Below, piece after piece: positions 62,088 to 64,000 of a stretch of 64,000 nt of DNA. This stretch comes from Runella defluvii (lineage in GTDB: Bacteria > Bacteroidota > Bacteroidia > Cytophagales > Spirosomataceae), in the NCBI RefSeq assembly GCF_014195535.1, contig NZ_JACIBY010000004.1:285945-349944 (forward strand), read 5' to 3'. Within the stretch, counting starts at the first letter, position 1, and each line of letters begins with the position of its first letter. The notes under the pieces are model-generated. The model made no database searches and had not been told where the DNA came from. It saw only the letters and a list, made by a program, of their open reading frames with translations. The position numbers and the translations under genes were made by a program.

Positions 62088-63785
62088 ATGAAAAAACTCG
62101 TGTACCTGTTATTCGTTCTACTGTCGTTCAATGGCTTGGGACAACTGAATTATAACTACCTATTACACAAGACCTATGCCCAACGGTTTCCGACCATGTT
62201 TGACTTGGATAACGGAACCCCCAATAGCCTTTCAGTCGAAAAATACAAAGCCTACGTTGGAAACATCAAAAAAATAGCCGAAAAAGCAGGCGACGAGGAA
62301 TTAACCGTAGAAACGGATATTTTAATCCATAGAGATTATTTCTATCATTCAGAATTTACTAAGGAATCGTTGGGTTTTATTGATAGTGTGTATCAGCTCA
62401 ATACAGAAAAAAAGTGGCGATGGCTGGAAATCAAACTGGAATATTTATACGGGATTACTTATTTCAATGCTGTGCGTAATTACGAACAGGCGTTTATCCA
62501 CTTTGAAAAACTAGCGGAGCTGTTGGCCAATACTCCCGACATCGAAATTCCCGATAAGTTGTTGTATTACTACAAAATCGGAGAAGCGTATTATTTTTTT
62601 TCGGACTATCTGACTACGATCAAGTACCTTGAGTTGGCCTTGACGGTGCCACCCTATACGCAGGATTGTAAAAGGCAATTAACGCACACGGCTAACACGC
62701 TTGGGTTGTGTTATCAAAAGTTGAAGCAATACGACAAAGCCAATTATTATTTTCAAAAAGCGTACGAGTTTTACGAGCCAAGTTGCTATGAAAAAGGGGT
62801 ATGGAAGGCAATTGCGAGCGGAAATATTGGGTATAGTTATTACCTGACGAAGCAGTATCAAAAAGCGAAACCCTTGTTGGAGTTGGATGCGCAATCAGCG
62901 ATTGAGGTTCTCAAAGACTACGGATTGGCGGTTGGGTCGCTTACTCCTTTGGGGGCGATTGCCTTGGATGAGGGGGATGTGGCTTTAGCTGAAAAATACT
63001 TGAGCAAGGCTAAAAAATGTGCCATTTTGTCGGGGCAATACAAGCGTTTTGAGCTGCTTTACCCGCAGCTGGCTCGTTTGGAATCGGCTAAGGGTAACAA
63101 TAAATTAGCTTCGGTGTATCTGGACTCGGCCTTGATCATCAGAGATAGCCTTTCGCGTCAATTCAATGCGCTTCAAATCATGCGGGCCAAACAAAAGACG
63201 GACTTTGAAATCCACAAAGCAGAGGTTTTAAAACTCGAACATGAGAAAAGTGTGAGTCTTTTTATCCGCAATTCGCTGATTGTAATGGTGATTTTACTGA
63301 TGATAGCGGCGGTGTGGGTGTATCGTTGGCAATCTCACAAAGCGAAGCAAAAAGAAGCAGCTTTGCAACAAGCGCAAAAAGAGCTGGACGAAGCCACTGT
63401 TGAACTAAACGGCTTTGCGAAGAAATTGATGGATAACAATCAACTGGTTGAAACCTTAGCCCAAAAGACGGGTGAAGAAAACGCGGAAATCATCAATCAA
63501 TTGCAGAGAGTTACACTGCTCAGGGAAGAGGAATGGGATAGATTTCGGCGACTTTTTGATAAAGTGCATACCGATTATTTGCTTCGCTTAAAAACCAAAT
63601 ACCCAGAATTGAGTCCAGCCGAAATTCGATTTGTGGTGTTATCAAAACTGAAGTTTTCCAACAACGAGATGGCTACGGCTTTGGGCGTTGGGTCGGATAC
63701 CATCCGTCAATACAAGAGTAGGTTGCGAAAAAAGCTCCAACTTTCTGAGCAAACGAGTTTGGAAGAGTTGATAGAAAGTATTTAG
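62088..63785 (+). CDS. TPR-transmembrane-HTH regulator (LuxR/GerE-like C-terminus)
   Basis: 565 aa. A signal peptide or signal anchor (MKKLVYLLFVLLSFNGLGQ) is followed by an extracytoplasmic array of TPR-like helices (about 100-370; for example YYKIGEAYYFFSDYLTTIKY, TLGLCYQKLKQYDKANYYF). One TM helix (about 392-412, SLIVMVILLMIAAVWVYRW) and a cytoplasmic coiled coil (about 418-470) come next. The C-terminal helix-turn-helix (about 510-560; LSPAEIRFVVLSKLKFSNNE, ALGVGSDTIRQYKSRLRKKL) is of the LuxR/GerE type. This TPR-TM-coiled-coil-HTH design is common in Bacteroidota; it would sense outside the membrane and regulate DNA inside. A TTG at 62079 is an alternative start. Its own terminators isolate it as a single-gene unit; the nearest possible targets are gene C or the next gene. 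Confidence 0.85.
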   Translation: MKKLVYLLFVLLSFNGLGQLNYNYLLHKTYAQRFPTMFDLDNGTPNSLSVEKYKAYVGNIKKIAEKAGDEELTVETDILIHRDYFYHSEFTKESLGFIDSVYQLNTEKKWRWLEIKLEYLYGITYFNAVRNYEQAFIHFEKLAELLANTPDIEIPDKLLYYYKIGEAYYFFSDYLTTIKYLELALTVPPYTQDCKRQLTHTANTLGLCYQKLKQYDKANYYFQKAYEFYEPSCYEKGVWKAIASGNIGYSYYLTKQYQKAKPLLELDAQSAIEVLKDYGLAVGSLTPLGAIALDEGDVALAEKYLSKAKKCAILSGQYKRFELLYPQLARLESAKGNNKLASVYLDSALIIRDSLSRQFNALQIMRAKQKTDFEIHKAEVLKLEHEKSVSLFIRNSLIVMVILLMIAAVWVYRWQSHKAKQKEAALQQAQKELDEATVELNGFAKKLMDNNQLVETLAQKTGEENAEIINQLQRVTLLREEEWDRFRRLFDKVHTDYLLRLKTKYPELSPAEIRFVVLSKLKFSNNEMATALGVGSDTIRQYKSRLRKKLQLSEQTSLEELIESI

Positions 63786-63816
63786 CCTTTTAAGGCGAAG
63801 GTGATTGAGTTGTTTT

Positions 63817-63848
63817 ATAAACCCCTGCCACACAGGGGTTTATTTTTT
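63817..63848 (+). terminator. Intrinsic terminator after the TPR-LuxR gene
   Basis: ATAAACCCCTG (63817-63827) pairs with CAGGGGTTTAT (63833-63843), with a 5-nt loop, followed by TTTTT to 63848. Confidence 0.9.
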
Positions 63849-63857
63849 GTAGCTATT

Positions 63858-63886
63858 TTGTCACAGGCTTGTCACGCTTTTGTCAC
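63858..63886. promoter_or_regulatory. Three TTGTCAC direct repeats at exact 11-bp spacing
   Basis: TTGTCAC starts at 63858, 63869 and 63880, one helical turn apart, in the gap before the last partial gene. The phasing suggests cooperative binding of a regulator on one face of the DNA. Confidence 0.5.
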
Positions 63887-63911
63887 GCCCCAAAATTGGG
63901 AAGATGAACAA

Positions 63912-63953
63912 ATTCATGGAGCATTGCACTGCTTATTTCAGACGTCCATGAAT
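63912..63953 (+). promoter_or_regulatory. Inverted repeat enclosing the start codon of the last gene
   Basis: ATTCATGGA (63912-63920) and TCCATGAAT (63945-63953) are perfect 9-bp complements, and the second arm contains the ATG at 63948. If both are on the mRNA, the start would be paired in a hairpin; it could equally be a protein-binding palindrome. Confidence 0.35.
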
Positions 63954-64000
63954 AAACTGACTCCAACCAAATCAATTCTGTGGCTAATTGCCATTCTGTT
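63948..64000 (+). CDS. Start of a gene cut off by the window end
   Basis: Seventeen complete codons reading MNKLTPTKSILWLIAIL run to the edge of the window without a stop. The basic start and following hydrophobic stretch look like a signal peptide or first membrane helix. The product cannot be named. Confidence 0.4.
   Translation, partial: MNKLTPTKSILWLIAIL

Noticed and set aside
1-64000. tRNA, rRNA, riboswitches and insertion sequences
   Set aside because: I saw no cloverleaf, rRNA segment, known riboswitch core or transposase frame in the gaps; the gaps hold repeats, hairpins and promoter-like words only.

Overview
The window looks like a chromosomal segment of a member of the Bacteroidota, most likely of the Cytophagales/Spirosomataceae type. 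The evidence is tandem SusC/SusD pairs, two hybrid two-component regulators of the reg_prop/Y_Y_Y type, type IX secretion (T9SS) sorting domains on giant secreted proteins, and several matches to the Bacteroidota -7 promoter box TAnnTTTG. I see no rRNA, tRNA, CRISPR array, integrase or transposase.

Positions 1-6.4 kb hold a tandem repeat array, an SDR oxidoreductase, a conserved two-part protein with a GNAT-like end, a secreted sialate O-acetylesterase-type SGNH hydrolase, a DinB-like protein, a second hairpin-forming repeat pair and an APC-family permease. Positions 6.5-12.75 kb are a compact four-gene operon: CzcC/CusC, CzcB/CusB, CzcA/CusA and a DUF2490 protein, a heavy-metal RND efflux system. 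Positions 12.76-29.6 kb (minus strand) are a xylan utilisation locus. Its gene order SusC-SusD-SusC-SusD-XusE-like-GH10 matches the xusABCDE-xyn10C core known from Prevotella and Bacteroides, followed by its hybrid two-component regulator. A membrane-tethered AraC/TolB-like/TPR regulator diverges from it.

Positions 32-62 kb are dominated by three giant secreted proteins (2163, 2672 and 2814 aa). Each has a different N-terminal assembly: glycine-rich, Calx-beta, P-domain and beta-helix modules; a duplicated beta-helix with eight 88-aa repeats; and a beta-helix with six Ig-like and thirteen HYR repeats. All three share an almost identical ~660-aa C-terminal module ending in a T9SS sorting domain. 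The only strongly length-variable part of this module is a linker whose DNA belongs to a TTTGCC-type repeat family that also occurs between genes at about 5.0 kb. Two very small genes precede these proteins: a 35-aa lipoprotein before the first, and a 56-aa one-helix membrane protein whose stop overlaps the start of the second (ATGA). An XRE-S24 repressor-like gene, an orphan hybrid two-component regulator, a DUF418 membrane protein and a TPR-membrane-LuxR-type regulator lie among them. Phased short direct repeats (21-bp and 11-bp periods) sit in several of the control regions.

The part most worth a second look is this constant-C/variable-N family of T9SS substrates, with its small coupled partner proteins and a repeat-derived linker.
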